Below are positions 53,439-62,733 of a stretch of DNA of 64,000 bases, one piece after another (positions within the stretch are counted from its first letter, which is position 1; every line of letters begins with the position of its first letter). The translations under genes were made by a program, and so were the position numbers. Origin of the DNA: Sphingomonas chungangi (GTDB lineage Bacteria; Pseudomonadota; Alphaproteobacteria; Sphingomonadales; Sphingomonadaceae). Under the pieces are notes generated by a model. That model worked only from the letters and a program-made list of their open reading frames with translations, was not told where the DNA came from and did no database searches. The stretch is taken from positions 496,001 through 560,000 of the forward strand of contig NZ_JACEIB010000001.1 in NCBI RefSeq assembly GCF_013778325.1. Reading direction: 5' to 3'.

Positions 53439-54803
53439 TCAAGCCAAGGCTGCGCCCATCCGCCTGATCGAGGCCACTTTCGTGGTAAACAAAGACCAGT
53501 CGTCGGCCTCCGCGATCGGCGCCCAGATCGCCTCGACCTCCTCGATATGCATCGAGCAGGGCTCGGCGTCGGACCAATAGGGATGATCGAGTGCGGTCGC
53601 CTGCTCGTAGGATCGGACCGCCTCGGCAAATGCCTGGAAGGCAGCATTGTCATACGCGGCCTGCGACGCGCGCAACCGACCTCCGCGCCAGTCGAAGAAG
53701 ACGCGGTCGATCGTGACGGTGCCCTGTTGGAGCACACGGACCAGCGCGTCGGCCAGCGCGATATCCTCGCCCTCTCCGCGCGGCTTCACGCCGAGACGTT
53801 TCAGCAGCCCGGATACCAGCGCTTCCTCGTAAATGGCGGGGAAGCGATCGAGCGCCACGGCCAGCGGATCGACCCCGGTGATCCGGGACAGGGCGATGGC
53901 GAGCTGCGCCACGTCCCAGTGGATCGCCTGTGCCTGCCGGCCGAAGGCGTAGAGGCCCTGTTGGTCGAAATAGGCAGCGGTGAAAGCGTTGTCCCACATC
54001 GGCGTGAAGCGCCATGGCCCGTAATCGAAGCTCTCGCCCGTGACGTTGATGTTGTCGCTGTTGAGCACGCCGTGGACGAAGCCCGCGACCATATAGGAGG
54101 CGGCCAGCTTCGCCGTGCGTTCGACGACGCGGCCGAAGAGCTGGAGCGCCGGGTTCGCGGCGGGTTCCTCGCCGTACAATTCGGTCAACGCATAGCGAGC
54201 CAGCGCCTCAAGCCCGGCATCGTCCTGCAGCGTGGCGAGGCGCTGGAAGCTGCCGATGCGGATGTGGCCGTGCGAGAGGCGCACCAGCACCGAGGAGCGG
54301 GTTGGAGAGGGCTCGTCGCCGCGATGAAGGCTCTCGCCCGTCTCGATCAGCGAGAAGCTGCGCGAGGTGTCGGCGCCCAGCGCTTCCAGCATCTCGGTCG
54401 CCAGCACCTCGCGCACGCCGCCCTTGAGCGTCAGGCGGCCGTCGCCGAAGCGGCTCCACGGTGTCTGGCCCGATCCCTTGGTGCCGAGGTCCATCAGCCG
54501 GCCGCGCGTATCTCGCAGCTGCGCGTAGGTGAAGCCGCGCCCGTCGCCGATATCCGGATTGTACACGCGGAACTGATGGCCGTGATAGCGTAGCGCCAGC
54601 GGCTCGGGGAGCGATCTGTCGAAGGGACGGAAACGGCCGAAGCGCTCGCTCCATTCCGCGTCGGTCAACCCCTCCAGCCCTACCTCGGTCGCAGCGCGAT
54701 CGTTGCGGAAGCGGATGACCGTCTGCGGGAAGTCGGCGGGCGTCACGCGATCGTAGAAGCCGTCGCCGAGAGTGAGGATGCGCGCTTGCGGGGAGAAGTC
54801 CAT
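53439..54803 (-). CDS. selO: Protein adenylyltransferase SelO (YdiU family)
   Basis: A 454-residue pseudokinase-fold enzyme that transfers AMP to Ser/Thr/Tyr of proteins, linked to oxidative stress in known members. Motifs: LALRYHGHQFRVYNPDIGDGRG, the nucleotide loop DLGTKGSGQTPWSR, the RETYAS-like VRLSHGHIRIGSF, and HGVLNSDNINVTGESFDYGPW holding the metal-binding Asn/Asp. Slightly shorter than E. coli YdiU (478). Divergent from the hydrolase gene by about 40 bases. Confidence 0.94.
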   Translation of the reverse strand: MDFSPQARILTLGDGFYDRVTPADFPQTVIRFRNDRAATEVGLEGLTDAEWSERFGRFRPFDRSLPEPLALRYHGHQFRVYNPDIGDGRGFTYAQLRDTRGRLMDLGTKGSGQTPWSRFGDGRLTLKGGVREVLATEMLEALGADTSRSFSLIETGESLHRGDEPSPTRSSVLVRLSHGHIRIGSFQRLATLQDDAGLEALARYALTELYGEEPAANPALQLFGRVVERTAKLAASYMVAGFVHGVLNSDNINVTGESFDYGPWRFTPMWDNAFTAAYFDQQGLYAFGRQAQAIHWDVAQLAIALSRITGVDPLAVALDRFPAIYEEALVSGLLKRLGVKPRGEGEDIALADALVRVLQQGTVTIDRVFFDWRGGRLRASQAAYDNAAFQAFAEAVRSYEQATALDHPYWSDAEPCSMHIEEVEAIWAPIAEADDWSLFTTKVASIRRMGAALA

Positions 54804-54844
54804 GCCGCGATATGGGGCGCGCTACCGCCGGGAGACAAGCTAAG

Positions 54845-55720
54845 GTGTCGATACAGCGCTACGAAGACGGCTGGTGGCTGACCACCGACGGCCTGAAGCT
54901 GCATTATCGCGACTATACGGGCGGTGCCGATGGCCGCCCGCCGATCCTCTGTATCCCCGGCCTCACCCGCAACGCGCGCGATTTCGAGGGCGTGGCCGAG
55001 CGGCTGTCACCCGAATGGCGGGTGATCTGCGTCGATCTGCGCGGGCGTGGCGAGAGCCCGCAATCGCCCGACTCGGCGAGCTATTCGCCGCCCGCTTATG
55101 TGTTGGACATCGGTGCACTCTATGTCGCGCTGGGCCTTTCCAGGACGGTGCTGCTCGGCACCTCGCTCGGTGGGCTGATCGCGATGGCGATGGCGCTGAC
55201 AACGCCCGAGCGGCTGGCCGGCGTGCTGCTCAACGATATCGGCCCGGTGATTGCGGCAGATGGGCTGGCGCGCATCAAGGGCTATGTCGGCAAGAGCGCG
55301 AGCTGGCCGACCTGGCTCCACGCCGCGCGCGGGATCGCCGAGGCGGAGCGGGACGTCTTCCCCCGCTACCAGATCGAGGACTGGCTGCGGGTCGCGAAGC
55401 GCCGTTGCCGGCTGACCTCGGCGGGGCGTGTCGTGTTCGACTACGACATGCGCATCGGCGAGCCGATCCGCGAGGCGCCCGAGGATGCGCCCGCGCCCGA
55501 TCTCTGGCCGGCCTTCTCGGCGCTGCGCGGCCGCCCGATCGCGCTGCTCCGAGGGAGCCGCAGCGACCTGCTCAGTCAGGCGGCGGCCGATGAAATGGCG
55601 CACCGCCTGACCAGCCTGGAACTGACCATCGTGCCGGAGGTCGGCCACGCGCCGTCACTTGAGGAACCGGAAGCGGTTGGCGCGATCGATCGGCTGCTGG
55701 CGCGGGTGAGGGGCAACTGA
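54845..55720 (+). CDS. Alpha/beta hydrolase
   Basis: A 291-residue alpha/beta hydrolase. It has [17 protein letters not shown] (oxyanion side), VDLRGRGES, the nucleophile elbow GTSLGG, NDIGP, and the C-terminal [13 protein letters not shown] with the catalytic His. I chose the GTG at 54845 because the ATG at 54812 lies almost in the selO start. Substrate unknown. Confidence 0.87.
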   Translation: MSIQRYEDGWWLTTDGLKLHYRDYTGGADGRPPILCIPGLTRNARDFEGVAERLSPEWRVICVDLRGRGESPQSPDSASYSPPAYVLDIGALYVALGLSRTVLLGTSLGGLIAMAMALTTPERLAGVLLNDIGPVIAADGLARIKGYVGKSASWPTWLHAARGIAEAERDVFPRYQIEDWLRVAKRRCRLTSAGRVVFDYDMRIGEPIREAPEDAPAPDLWPAFSALRGRPIALLRGSRSDLLSQAAADEMAHRLTSLELTIVPEVGHAPSLEEPEAVGAIDRLLARVRGN

Positions 55721-55853
55721 GCCTCGTCACGCCTGCTCGATTATTTCGCATGGAGAAATATGCCGTCCACATGCGGCGATTGGTCAGCTTTACGTGATCA
55801 CTGCATTCATCCCCGAGGCACTCCTCCGTTCCTCGATCGGATCGAGACACGAT

Positions 55854-56127
55854 ATGAAGCGACTGATCCTCCCGCTCCTGCCGGCCACCGCGGGCATTGT
55901 CCGTCCTGCGCAGTTGAACGTCGCTCCCGCGCAGCGCGTCATCGGCGTACCCGTCCCGCCGACCGTCCACTATCGCATGACGACGATCGACGGCGTGAAT
56001 ATGTCCTATCGCGAGGCCGGGCCGGCGGACGCGCTGGATCACCGGCCATTTCGCTCTGGAAGAACAGTTCGACGTAATGGAGCCCTAGATCCACGACTTC
56101 CTCGACCGGAAACAGGGGCGGCATTGA
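55854..56127 (+). pseudogene. Internally deleted alpha/beta hydrolase remnant
   Basis: From ATG 55854 the frame encodes a signal-peptide-like start and then [23 protein letters not shown], the beginning of a haloalkane-dehalogenase-like alpha/beta hydrolase. At about 56035 the match jumps to another frame with [15 protein letters not shown], a stop codon (TAG), then IHDFLDRK and a stop at 56127. That is the C-terminal end of the same family, with the usual His of GHFALEE. Most of the catalytic domain is missing and the two ends are out of frame. A dead gene. Confidence 0.75.
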
Positions 56128-56154
56128 TCGGCACGCGCGAAAAGGAGAATGACG

Positions 56155-56618
56155 ATGACCCGCCCGCCCTGCCGCCCTTCACGCATGAATCGGCCATGGA
56201 GAAGGTGCGCCTTGCCGAAGACGGCTGGAACAGCCGCGATCCCGCCGGGGTCGCTATGGCTTACAGCCCCGACAGCCGCTGGCGGAATCGGGTGGAGTTC
56301 TTCACCGGCCGCGATCAGATCGAAGCCTTCCTGACCCGCAAGTGGAACCGGGAAATCGACTACCGGCTGATCAAGGAACTGTGGGCGTTCGCCGGCAATC
56401 GCATCGCGGTGCGCTACGCCTACGAATATCACGACGACAGCGGCCAGTGGTTCCGCGCCTACGGCAACGAGAATTGGGAGTTTGACGACGGCGGGCTGAT
56501 GCGCGTGCGCCACAGCAGCATCAACGAGCATCCGATCCGGCAGGAGGATCGCCGGTTCCACTGGCCGCTCGGTCGGCGTCCGGACGATCATCCGGGGCTG
56601 AGTCATTTCGGCTTCTGA
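56155..56618 (+). pseudogene. DUF1348 (NTF2-like) protein with a 5' frameshift
   Basis: From about 56170 the frame encodes a full DUF1348 protein ([19 protein letters not shown] ... [22 protein letters not shown] ... [16 protein letters not shown]), an NTF2-like fold often linked to hydrolases or LysR genes. The ribosome site (AAAGGAG) and ATG at 56155 are in a different frame: MTRPP reads correctly for five codons, then one base is missing before LPPFTHE. Either a one-base deletion inactivates the gene, it is a sequencing error, or a later ATG at 56194 is used. Confidence 0.7.
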
Positions 56619-56651
56619 ATCTCCGGATTCGTATCGAGGAGGATCAGGTGA

Positions 56652-57200
56652 TCTCTCGATGCCTATCCTGCGATGTCGGCGCGGACGTTCTTCATCGATC
56701 GGCCGGTAAACATGATCGACGAGGGCATCGACGTCGCCGTGCGCATCGGCCATCAGCCCGATTCCGGTCTCACCGCGATCAAGATCGGTTCGGTGCGGCG
56801 GGTGATGTGCGGCGCGCCGTTCCATTTCGCGAAGCATGACGTGCCGACTACGCCGGCGGAGCTCAAGGACCACCGTATCGCCGGCTCGACCGGAGCCTGG
56901 GCGTCGTCCGATTGGCGCTTTGGGCAGGATCAGCGCGTGACGATCCATCCCGCGCTCCAGGCCAACACCAACGAGGCCGTGATCGAAGCCGCGATCGCTG
57001 GCCGGGGCCTGACGAGGGTGCTGCATTATCAGATCGGTCTGGCGCTGCCGTCAGGCGCTCCCCAGATCGCGCTGGGCGATTATGAGGAGGAGGCGCTGCC
57101 GATCCCCATGCTCCATCCGGAAGGAAGCCGCGCGCCTGCCAATGTCCGGGCCTTCGATCTCGCCGTCGCGCGCCTGCGCGGCAACCGGCTGTTAAATTGA
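56652..57200 (+). pseudogene. LysR-family regulator, N-terminally truncated
   Basis: The frame from 56652 encodes only the effector-binding part of a LysR regulator, starting mid-domain (SLDAYPAMSARTFFIDRPVNMIDEGIDVAVRIG style) and running to a normal C-terminus (FDLAVARLRGN). The DNA-binding helix-turn-helix and the first 110 or so residues are absent. A TGA at 56649-56651 precedes it in frame. It cannot act as a LysR regulator. Confidence 0.75.
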
Positions 57201-57591
57201 CCGGGAAAGGTTGACCCTCAAGATCGCTTCGTGTGCCAACAGCTTGATCGGCGTTGATCGCGTCCTTCCATCTGGGTCGCGACGCCATATTGCGGGCTGA
57301 TTGCTACGCGCTCCGCTCCGGAAAATCTGATCTGGCCGGCTGGACCGGAACTCACGAGAGGGTATGCGGATCGACCGAAGCCGATCGGAATTTCTGCTCG
57401 GCGGTCGCGCCTAGGGCCGGCAGCATCAGCGAGAACGGCGCATGCCGTGCTGAACCTTGTGAGATCAAGAGGCTGCCTGCGCATAGGGCGTTCGGGCCAA
57501 CGCTGCGGGGATTGACCGGATGGCTTTTTCGTAGCGATTGGCCGACTGCCACTGCTATCAGTAATCGAACATCGTATAGGGGACCAGCAGC
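57201..57591. other. 391-bp gap without a recognisable gene
   Basis: Open frames on both strands span this stretch (for example 57254-57595 plus) but show no family resemblance, ribosome site or coherent codon use. It lies between the truncated LysR gene and the GntR regulator and must hold the latter's promoter. It may be decayed sequence continuous with the pseudogene region. No hairpin terminator is evident. Confidence 0.5.
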
Positions 57592-58356
57592 GTGACGAAC
57601 GACTCCACGGCAACGACCGCGACCTGGTCTCCCAGACGACGAAATGACAAGATGGCGGAGCGCCTTGCCCGTCATATTGTGAATGACATCATGTCGCGTA
57701 GCCTGCCCCCCGGTGCGATGCTTCCGGCGGAATCGGAGATGCTTGCACAATATGACGTGAGCCGTGGCACTCTGCGCGAAGCGTTGCGCCTTCTGGAAGC
57801 CCAGGGACTGATCGAAGTGAAGCCCGGCCCGAAAGGGGGGCCGATGATAGCCGAAATGGAGCCGGCCGATTTTGCGAATATGCTTAAGTTTCACCTGTGC
57901 GTCCGCAACACGACCTATCGCGAAATCCTTGAAGCCCGATTGGCAATCGAACCGATGATGGCGCGGCTGGCCGCGGAGGCCCAGGATCCGGTCGGGATCG
58001 AGAATTTGCGCGCGGTGATCAAGGCGTGTGAAGATTCCGATTTGGACAACGAACAGGAGTGGTTCACGACATCGGATCAGTTTCACCATGCAGTCGCCAG
58101 CATGTCCGGCAACACGCTGCTCAATCTGCTCGGCGCCTCTTTGAAGCTCCTCTATCGCGACTGGGCGACGAGGACGATCACGCCGCGGAAAATGCGGGCG
58201 AACGTTCTGAAAGTGCATCGCGAGATTGCGGACGCAATATTCCGGGGCGACGGAGCGGAGGCGGGCCGGCTCATGAGCGAGCACATGTCCTATTTTGGCA
58301 AACGGACCGGCGATGTGAACGTCGACACCCTGGACATGCAGATCAACTGGAACTGA
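57592..58356 (+). CDS. GntR-family (FadR-type) transcriptional regulator
   Basis: A 254-residue regulator. Its winged helix (about 18-88; MAERLARHIVNDIM, LPAESEMLAQYDVSRGTLREALRLLEAQGLIEVKPG) is followed by an FCD effector domain (about 105-235; EILEARLAIEPMMARLAAEA, FHHAVASMSGN, HREIADAIFRGD). The metal/ligand residues of FCD (Asp and His positions) are in place. GTG start. It is encoded in front of the CoA-pathway genes and likely represses them, with a carboxylate or CoA-ester as inducer. Confidence 0.9.
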   Translation: MTNDSTATTATWSPRRRNDKMAERLARHIVNDIMSRSLPPGAMLPAESEMLAQYDVSRGTLREALRLLEAQGLIEVKPGPKGGPMIAEMEPADFANMLKFHLCVRNTTYREILEARLAIEPMMARLAAEAQDPVGIENLRAVIKACEDSDLDNEQEWFTTSDQFHHAVASMSGNTLLNLLGASLKLLYRDWATRTITPRKMRANVLKVHREIADAIFRGDGAEAGRLMSEHMSYFGKRTGDVNVDTLDMQINWN

Positions 58357-58388
58357 TCCGTAGACGCGAACCCACCGCCGGCAATTCC

Positions 58389-58445
58389 TTGCAATCATCA
58401 TCATATATATATAGTCGGACGGGCGGCACGAACATCCGCGTGCCG
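58389..58445 (+). promoter_or_regulatory. AT-rich promoter-like region with a 7-bp dyad
   Basis: TTGCAA at 58389 and an alternating TATATATATA tract at 58404-58413 stand out in the GC-rich surroundings. Just after them, CGGCACG (58424-58430) and CGTGCCG (58439-58445) form a perfect dyad with an 8-base spacer, 17 bases before the CoA transferase start. A promoter and operator for the catabolic operon is the natural reading, but -35/-10 spacing is not ideal. Confidence 0.4.
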
Positions 58446-58462
58446 TCTTGCTTGAGGGGTTC

Positions 58463-59650
58463 ATGTCCGATCGACCGCAGTCTGCAAAAGGTGCGCCCAC
58501 CCAGTTGAAGGTGCTGGACGTTTCCACCCACTGGTCGGGGTCGATGGCAAGCCGGCATCTCGCGCATCTGGGTGCGGATGTGGTGAAACTGGAAAATCCG
58601 AAGATAGGCGACGGCAACCGCGCGCTGGCGCCGTTGATCGCGAACGAAGGCATGTCGCACCTCGTTCTCAATGCGGGGAAGCGCAGCGTCGCGATCGATC
58701 GCCGATCCGATCAATGGGATGATGTGCTGCGGCGCGCGGTGGAATGGGCCGATATCTTCATCGTGGGGTCGCAGCCCGGCATCGCGAAGAGACGGTCGCT
58801 CGACTTCGAGGCGATCGCTGCACTGAATCCCCGTATCGTTTACTGCAACATATCGGGATATGGCGAGCTTGGGCCGTGGGCGGATTATCCTCTCCACGGA
58901 TTGAACGGCGACGCCGCCGCCGGCCTGGTCGATGTCGCGATCGCCGATGGCTTGCCCCAGGCTGCCGAGACCTACCGATCCGTCGGCACCAGCCTTGCCG
59001 GCCTCCATGCCGCACTGGGCATTCTCGAGGCGGTGCGCCGGAGGGACCAGGGCGGCGGTGCGCAGCGCGTATCCGCTTCCGTTTGGGAATCCTCGATGTT
59101 CTGGCAGTGGCGGGACGTGACGACGCGCCTGAACGACGGCGTCTCGGCGCCCGCTTATGCCGATCTCGGCTCGCGCTATGCGATGTACCAGACGGCGGAC
59201 GATCGGGTCATCCTCGTCTGTCCGATCGAACGGAAATTCTGGGAGCCCTTCTGCGATCTGCTGGACCTGCCGACGGACTGGAAGGTGGCGGGCGACTGGA
59301 GCGCGAGCGGCATGGACTGGGGCAAGGGCCGCATCGACGAACGGCGGCTCATCGCCGAACGCATGCGCAGCAAGCCGATGTCGGAATGGATCGCCGCGTT
59401 CGACGGCGCCGGTATTCCCTTCTCGCCGCTCTACGCGGTGGAGGAGGCGGCGCGAACGCCGCAGGCCGGGATGCTGTCGGTGATGGCACGGATGCGTCTG
59501 GGCGATCGCACGATCAGCGTGCCCAACGTTCCGATCCATATCGGCGATCTGGCCGGGCAGGATCCACGGGGCCGGGACGAGATCGGGGCAGCTCCACGGC
59601 TGGGAGAGCACACTGCCGAGTTTCTTCGCGAAATTGGATTGCCGGGCTGA
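58463..59650 (+). CDS. CaiB/BaiF-family CoA transferase
   Basis: A 395-residue type III CoA transferase that moves CoA from one acyl-CoA to another acid. It has LKVLDVSTHWSGSMASRHLAHLGADVVKLENP, the VLNAGKRSVAIDRR segment, and ISGYGELGPWADYPLHGLNGDAAAGL, where the catalytic Asp (as in GPxxxxxG..D) is expected. The ATG at 58463 follows GAGGGG. It opens the plus-strand part of the catabolic cluster and probably activates the substrate acid. Confidence 0.92.
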   Translation: MSDRPQSAKGAPTQLKVLDVSTHWSGSMASRHLAHLGADVVKLENPKIGDGNRALAPLIANEGMSHLVLNAGKRSVAIDRRSDQWDDVLRRAVEWADIFIVGSQPGIAKRRSLDFEAIAALNPRIVYCNISGYGELGPWADYPLHGLNGDAAAGLVDVAIADGLPQAAETYRSVGTSLAGLHAALGILEAVRRRDQGGGAQRVSASVWESSMFWQWRDVTTRLNDGVSAPAYADLGSRYAMYQTADDRVILVCPIERKFWEPFCDLLDLPTDWKVAGDWSASGMDWGKGRIDERRLIAERMRSKPMSEWIAAFDGAGIPFSPLYAVEEAARTPQAGMLSVMARMRLGDRTISVPNVPIHIGDLAGQDPRGRDEIGAAPRLGEHTAEFLREIGLPG

Positions 59651-59687
59651 ACAAGCGACGGGCGAAACATCAGGAGCGCAGAACGAG

Positions 59688-60587
59688 ATGGCCGAGTTTG
59701 CGAAGGACGATCCGGCGTGGGCCGACGACGCCTGTTTCGACGGTGCCTACACCGCGAAGCGTTGTTCGGTGAGCGGGATCGATCTCTATTATACGGACTG
59801 GAATCCGGGCGCCGCCAACGTTGCGATCCTGCTCCACGGCTTCAACGTCCAATCGCACACGTGGGATCCGGTCGCATCCGCGTTGTCGCGCACGATGCGG
59901 GTCATCTGCCCCGATCTCAGAGGTCACGGGCGGAGCGGCTGGAGTCGCGATGGCTATTGGAGCGCGCAGTTCGCCACCGATTGCGCCGGCATTCTCCAGG
60001 CGGAGGGCATTCGGGAGTGCCATATCGTGGGTCACTCGCTGGGCGTCCGGGTCGCGATCGCGCTGGCCGGGCTCCGGCCTGATCTGGCGCGCAGCTTACT
60101 GCTCTCGGACGGCGGCCCGGAGCTCGCGAACGGCGGGGTCGCGCAGAGCGTCAGGCTGGCAAGGGAACGTGCCGAGCGGACGGGCTTCAATGACCCCGGC
60201 GAGGCCCTTGCGCTCTACGAGGACATGCACCCCGAATGGCGGCCGATATTCCGGGCCCTGCATGTCCGCCATCAGCTCCGGCCAAATTGGGTGGGCAAGC
60301 TGGTCGAGCGTGCGGACCCGGAGCTCGCCTGGATCACACGGTCGGCGGGCCGTCGCGACAATGCGATGCTCTGGGCGCTGAGCGGGCAGATCAAGGCGCC
60401 CGTGAAGCTGCTATGGTCGAAACCGGCGGGCTTCCTCAACGACGAGCTGATCGCCAAATATCGGGCATATATGCCGTCGCTCGAAGACGTGCCGTTGGAG
60501 TGCGGCCATTACATTCCGCGGGAATGGCCCGAGGAATTCTGCAACCAGGCGATGCGCTTCTGGGCCAGGCAACCCGATCCGACCTGA
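59688..60587 (+). CDS. Alpha/beta hydrolase of the CoA catabolic cluster
   Basis: A 299-residue alpha/beta hydrolase. LLHGFNVQSHTWDPVASAL, PDLRGHGRSGW, nucleophile elbow VGHSLG, and C-terminal ECGHYIPREWPEEF with the His. It lies 37 bases behind the CoA transferase gene. It may release the acid from an ester or cleave a ring-opened intermediate; the substrate is unknown. Confidence 0.88.
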   Translation: MAEFAKDDPAWADDACFDGAYTAKRCSVSGIDLYYTDWNPGAANVAILLHGFNVQSHTWDPVASALSRTMRVICPDLRGHGRSGWSRDGYWSAQFATDCAGILQAEGIRECHIVGHSLGVRVAIALAGLRPDLARSLLLSDGGPELANGGVAQSVRLARERAERTGFNDPGEALALYEDMHPEWRPIFRALHVRHQLRPNWVGKLVERADPELAWITRSAGRRDNAMLWALSGQIKAPVKLLWSKPAGFLNDELIAKYRAYMPSLEDVPLECGHYIPREWPEEFCNQAMRFWARQPDPT

Positions 60588-60601
60588 CGCCGGATCCATT
60601 C

Positions 60602-61906
60602 CTAGCCGGCCCGGTAATCGCGCCGGACGAAGGTCGCGCCGACAAAGGCGGACGCCGAGCCGAGCAGGCAGCCGAGCAGCGCCACGGCTAGCGAATAGCG
60701 GATCGCCTGTGAACCGTAGCCTGCGCTCAGGCGGTCATTGAGGACGCCCACGAGGAACGGTCCGACCGCCCCGCCAACGGCTTGGACGAGGGTCAGCGTC
60801 GAGGCTGCGAGCGCGCGCGCGCGGCTGTCGACGAGTCCCACCACCAGCGTCACCGTCGGCGGTGCCCAAAAGCCCTGGAAGAACATGAAGAAGCCCAAGA
60901 ACAGGACGGAACCGGAAGCGGTGCCCCAGAAGAGGCTCGCCATGCCGAACGGAAAGGCCGCGAGGAGGCCCAGCGCGGAGACCCAGCTCAGCCACCGGAC
61001 ATCGCGCGCGCTGAGCCAGTCGGTCACGAAGCCCGAACTGATGTTGCCGCACAGCAGCCCGGCCATGATCGCCACGCCCATTTTCAGCCCCACCTCGGCA
61101 TGGGACATCTGGTGGACGCGGATCAGGAAGGTCGGCATCCAGCCGAGCACCGAGAATACGCCGATGGAGGCGAGTACCGTCAACGCGAGCAGGGCACGAT
61201 AGCTCGGCAACGCCCACAAGGCCTTGAACGTCCGCAGCAGCCCGTGACCCGCCTCACGGGCCACGCCGCCGGTGCGCAGAGGCTCGCGGATGGTCAGGAG
61301 GATCAGCAGCGAGATGAGCAGGCCGGGCAGGCTCACGACCAGAAACACCTGGCGCCAGCCAAGCGCTCGCGTCAGGATGCCGCCGAGGAAGACGCCGAAG
61401 GCGAGCCCGGCCGCGTTGCCGGCGCTGATCAGTCCGTAGACTCGCGTGCGGCGGCGAGGCGAGATGATATCCGCCACGATAGAGGAGGATGCCGGCGCGC
61501 TCCCGGACTCGCCGACCGACACGAGCGCGCGCGCGACAGCCAATTGGGCGAACGACTGCACGAAGCCGCAGAGCGCGGTCGCCAGGCTCCAAAAGGCGAT
61601 GCAGGCGCCGATCATGTTGCGCCGGTTGCCGTTGTCGGAAAGCCGGGCAAGAGGGATGCCCGCCAAGGCGTAGAAACCGGAAAAGAAGATTCCGGTCAGG
61701 ATGCCCATCTGGGTGTCGCTGATCCGCAGATCCTTCTCGATCGGCACGACGAGGATGGCGAGGACCTGCCGGTCGACGTAGCTGATGAACGCGACCAGCA
61801 TCAGCATCAGCACGGTGTAGCGGACCCGCCACGGGCTGGATTCCGGCATTGCTGCGGCCGGAGATGTAACGGGCTCGTGCTCCAACGCGTTTTCCTTCGG
61901 CATCAT
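60602..61906 (-). CDS. MFS transporter (organic acid/aromatic acid type)
   Basis: A 434-residue carrier with twelve hydrophobic segments. It has the MFS signature GIPLARLSDNGNRRNMIG (loop 2-3) and the SYVDRQVLAILV start of the anion/aromatic-acid symporter group. A second loop motif is FVTDWLSARDVRW. Its ATG overlaps the stop of the dehydrogenase gene (ATGA), so the two are co-translated. It probably imports the acid degraded by this cluster. Confidence 0.9.
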   Translation of the reverse strand: MMPKENALEHEPVTSPAAAMPESSPWRVRYTVLMLMLVAFISYVDRQVLAILVVPIEKDLRISDTQMGILTGIFFSGFYALAGIPLARLSDNGNRRNMIGACIAFWSLATALCGFVQSFAQLAVARALVSVGESGSAPASSSIVADIISPRRRTRVYGLISAGNAAGLAFGVFLGGILTRALGWRQVFLVVSLPGLLISLLILLTIREPLRTGGVAREAGHGLLRTFKALWALPSYRALLALTVLASIGVFSVLGWMPTFLIRVHQMSHAEVGLKMGVAIMAGLLCGNISSGFVTDWLSARDVRWLSWVSALGLLAAFPFGMASLFWGTASGSVLFLGFFMFFQGFWAPPTVTLVVGLVDSRARALAASTLTLVQAVGGAVGPFLVGVLNDRLSAGYGSQAIRYSLAVALLGCLLGSASAFVGATFVRRDYRAG

Positions 61907-62733
61907 TCGCATCCCGCCACGCTTCCGAAGCGTTTTCGCGCCAATTCGGCCGCCGGCAACGCCATCCCGAGTTCGGCGCCCAGGGCGAGCGCCGCCTGAA
62001 GATCCTTGTCGGCATAGGCGGCGGTGCGCGCATCGCGCCCGGCGTCTCCGTCGGTCAACCCCGTGCCCTTTTCAACCAGAGCCATATGAGGGCGCACCCA
62101 TCGATCACTGGCCGTCACCACCTGGACGAACTTGTCGAGCGGCACTCCGGCGGCGAGCGCGAGCCGGGTGCCTTCCCAGGCGACCATCCAGTCGGTGTAG
62201 ATGATCAGATTGCGTGCGAGCTTCGCCCGCATCCCGTTGCCGAGGCCGCCGCAATGGACCACGGGGTCCGAAAAGCCCGCGATCACGTCGCGCACGCGCT
62301 CGAAAGCCTCGTCCGAGCCGCCGACCATGGATGTGATCGACGCTTCGCGAAGTGCCTGCCGTCCCCCGCTGACACCGCAATCGACCAGGGCGGTCCCCTT
62401 CGCCGCCGCCGCGTCGGCCGCCCAGAGGATCGTTTCCACCGAAACCGTGCTCAGGATCGCGATCGCCTTGGGCGGGTTCGCACTGGTCAGCACGCCTCCC
62501 GGCCCGGTCAGCACGTCACGCGTCTGGCCATCGTTCATCACCGCGATCAGGGCGACGTCCACGCCGTCCGCAGCCTGCGCGGGTGACGGCCGGCCCTGCA
62601 CCACGCCTTCCACCGCTCGCAGCGCTTCCCCGTTCACGTCGAACCCCGCCAGGGCGAAGCCCCCATGGCGTCCAAGCGCGCCCGCAACGCCGGAACCGAT
62701 TTCGCCCAGACCGATGATCGCTACGCTTTTCAT
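61903..62733 (-). CDS. 3-hydroxyisobutyrate-dehydrogenase-like oxidoreductase
   Basis: A 276-residue beta-hydroxyacid dehydrogenase. The N-terminal NAD fold is GLGEIGSGVAGALGRHG. The substrate motif is DCGVSGGRQALREASITSMVGG, corresponding to DAPVSGG, and the catalytic Lys is in GGLGNGMRAKLARNLI. It oxidises a 3-hydroxy acid. Overlaps the MaoC gene upstream by four bases and the transporter gene downstream by four. Confidence 0.9.
   Translation of the reverse strand: MKSVAIIGLGEIGSGVAGALGRHGGFALAGFDVNGEALRAVEGVVQGRPSPAQAADGVDVALIAVMNDGQTRDVLTGPGGVLTSANPPKAIAILSTVSVETILWAADAAAAKGTALVDCGVSGGRQALREASITSMVGGSDEAFERVRDVIAGFSDPVVHCGGLGNGMRAKLARNLIIYTDWMVAWEGTRLALAAGVPLDKFVQVVTASDRWVRPHMALVEKGTGLTDGDAGRDARTAAYADKDLQAALALGAELGMALPAAELARKRFGSVAGCE

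Noticed and set aside
57254-57595. 113-codon plus-strand ORF between LysR remnant and GntR gene
   Set aside because: No ribosome site, no family resemblance, overlaps an equally long minus-strand frame; treated as non-coding.
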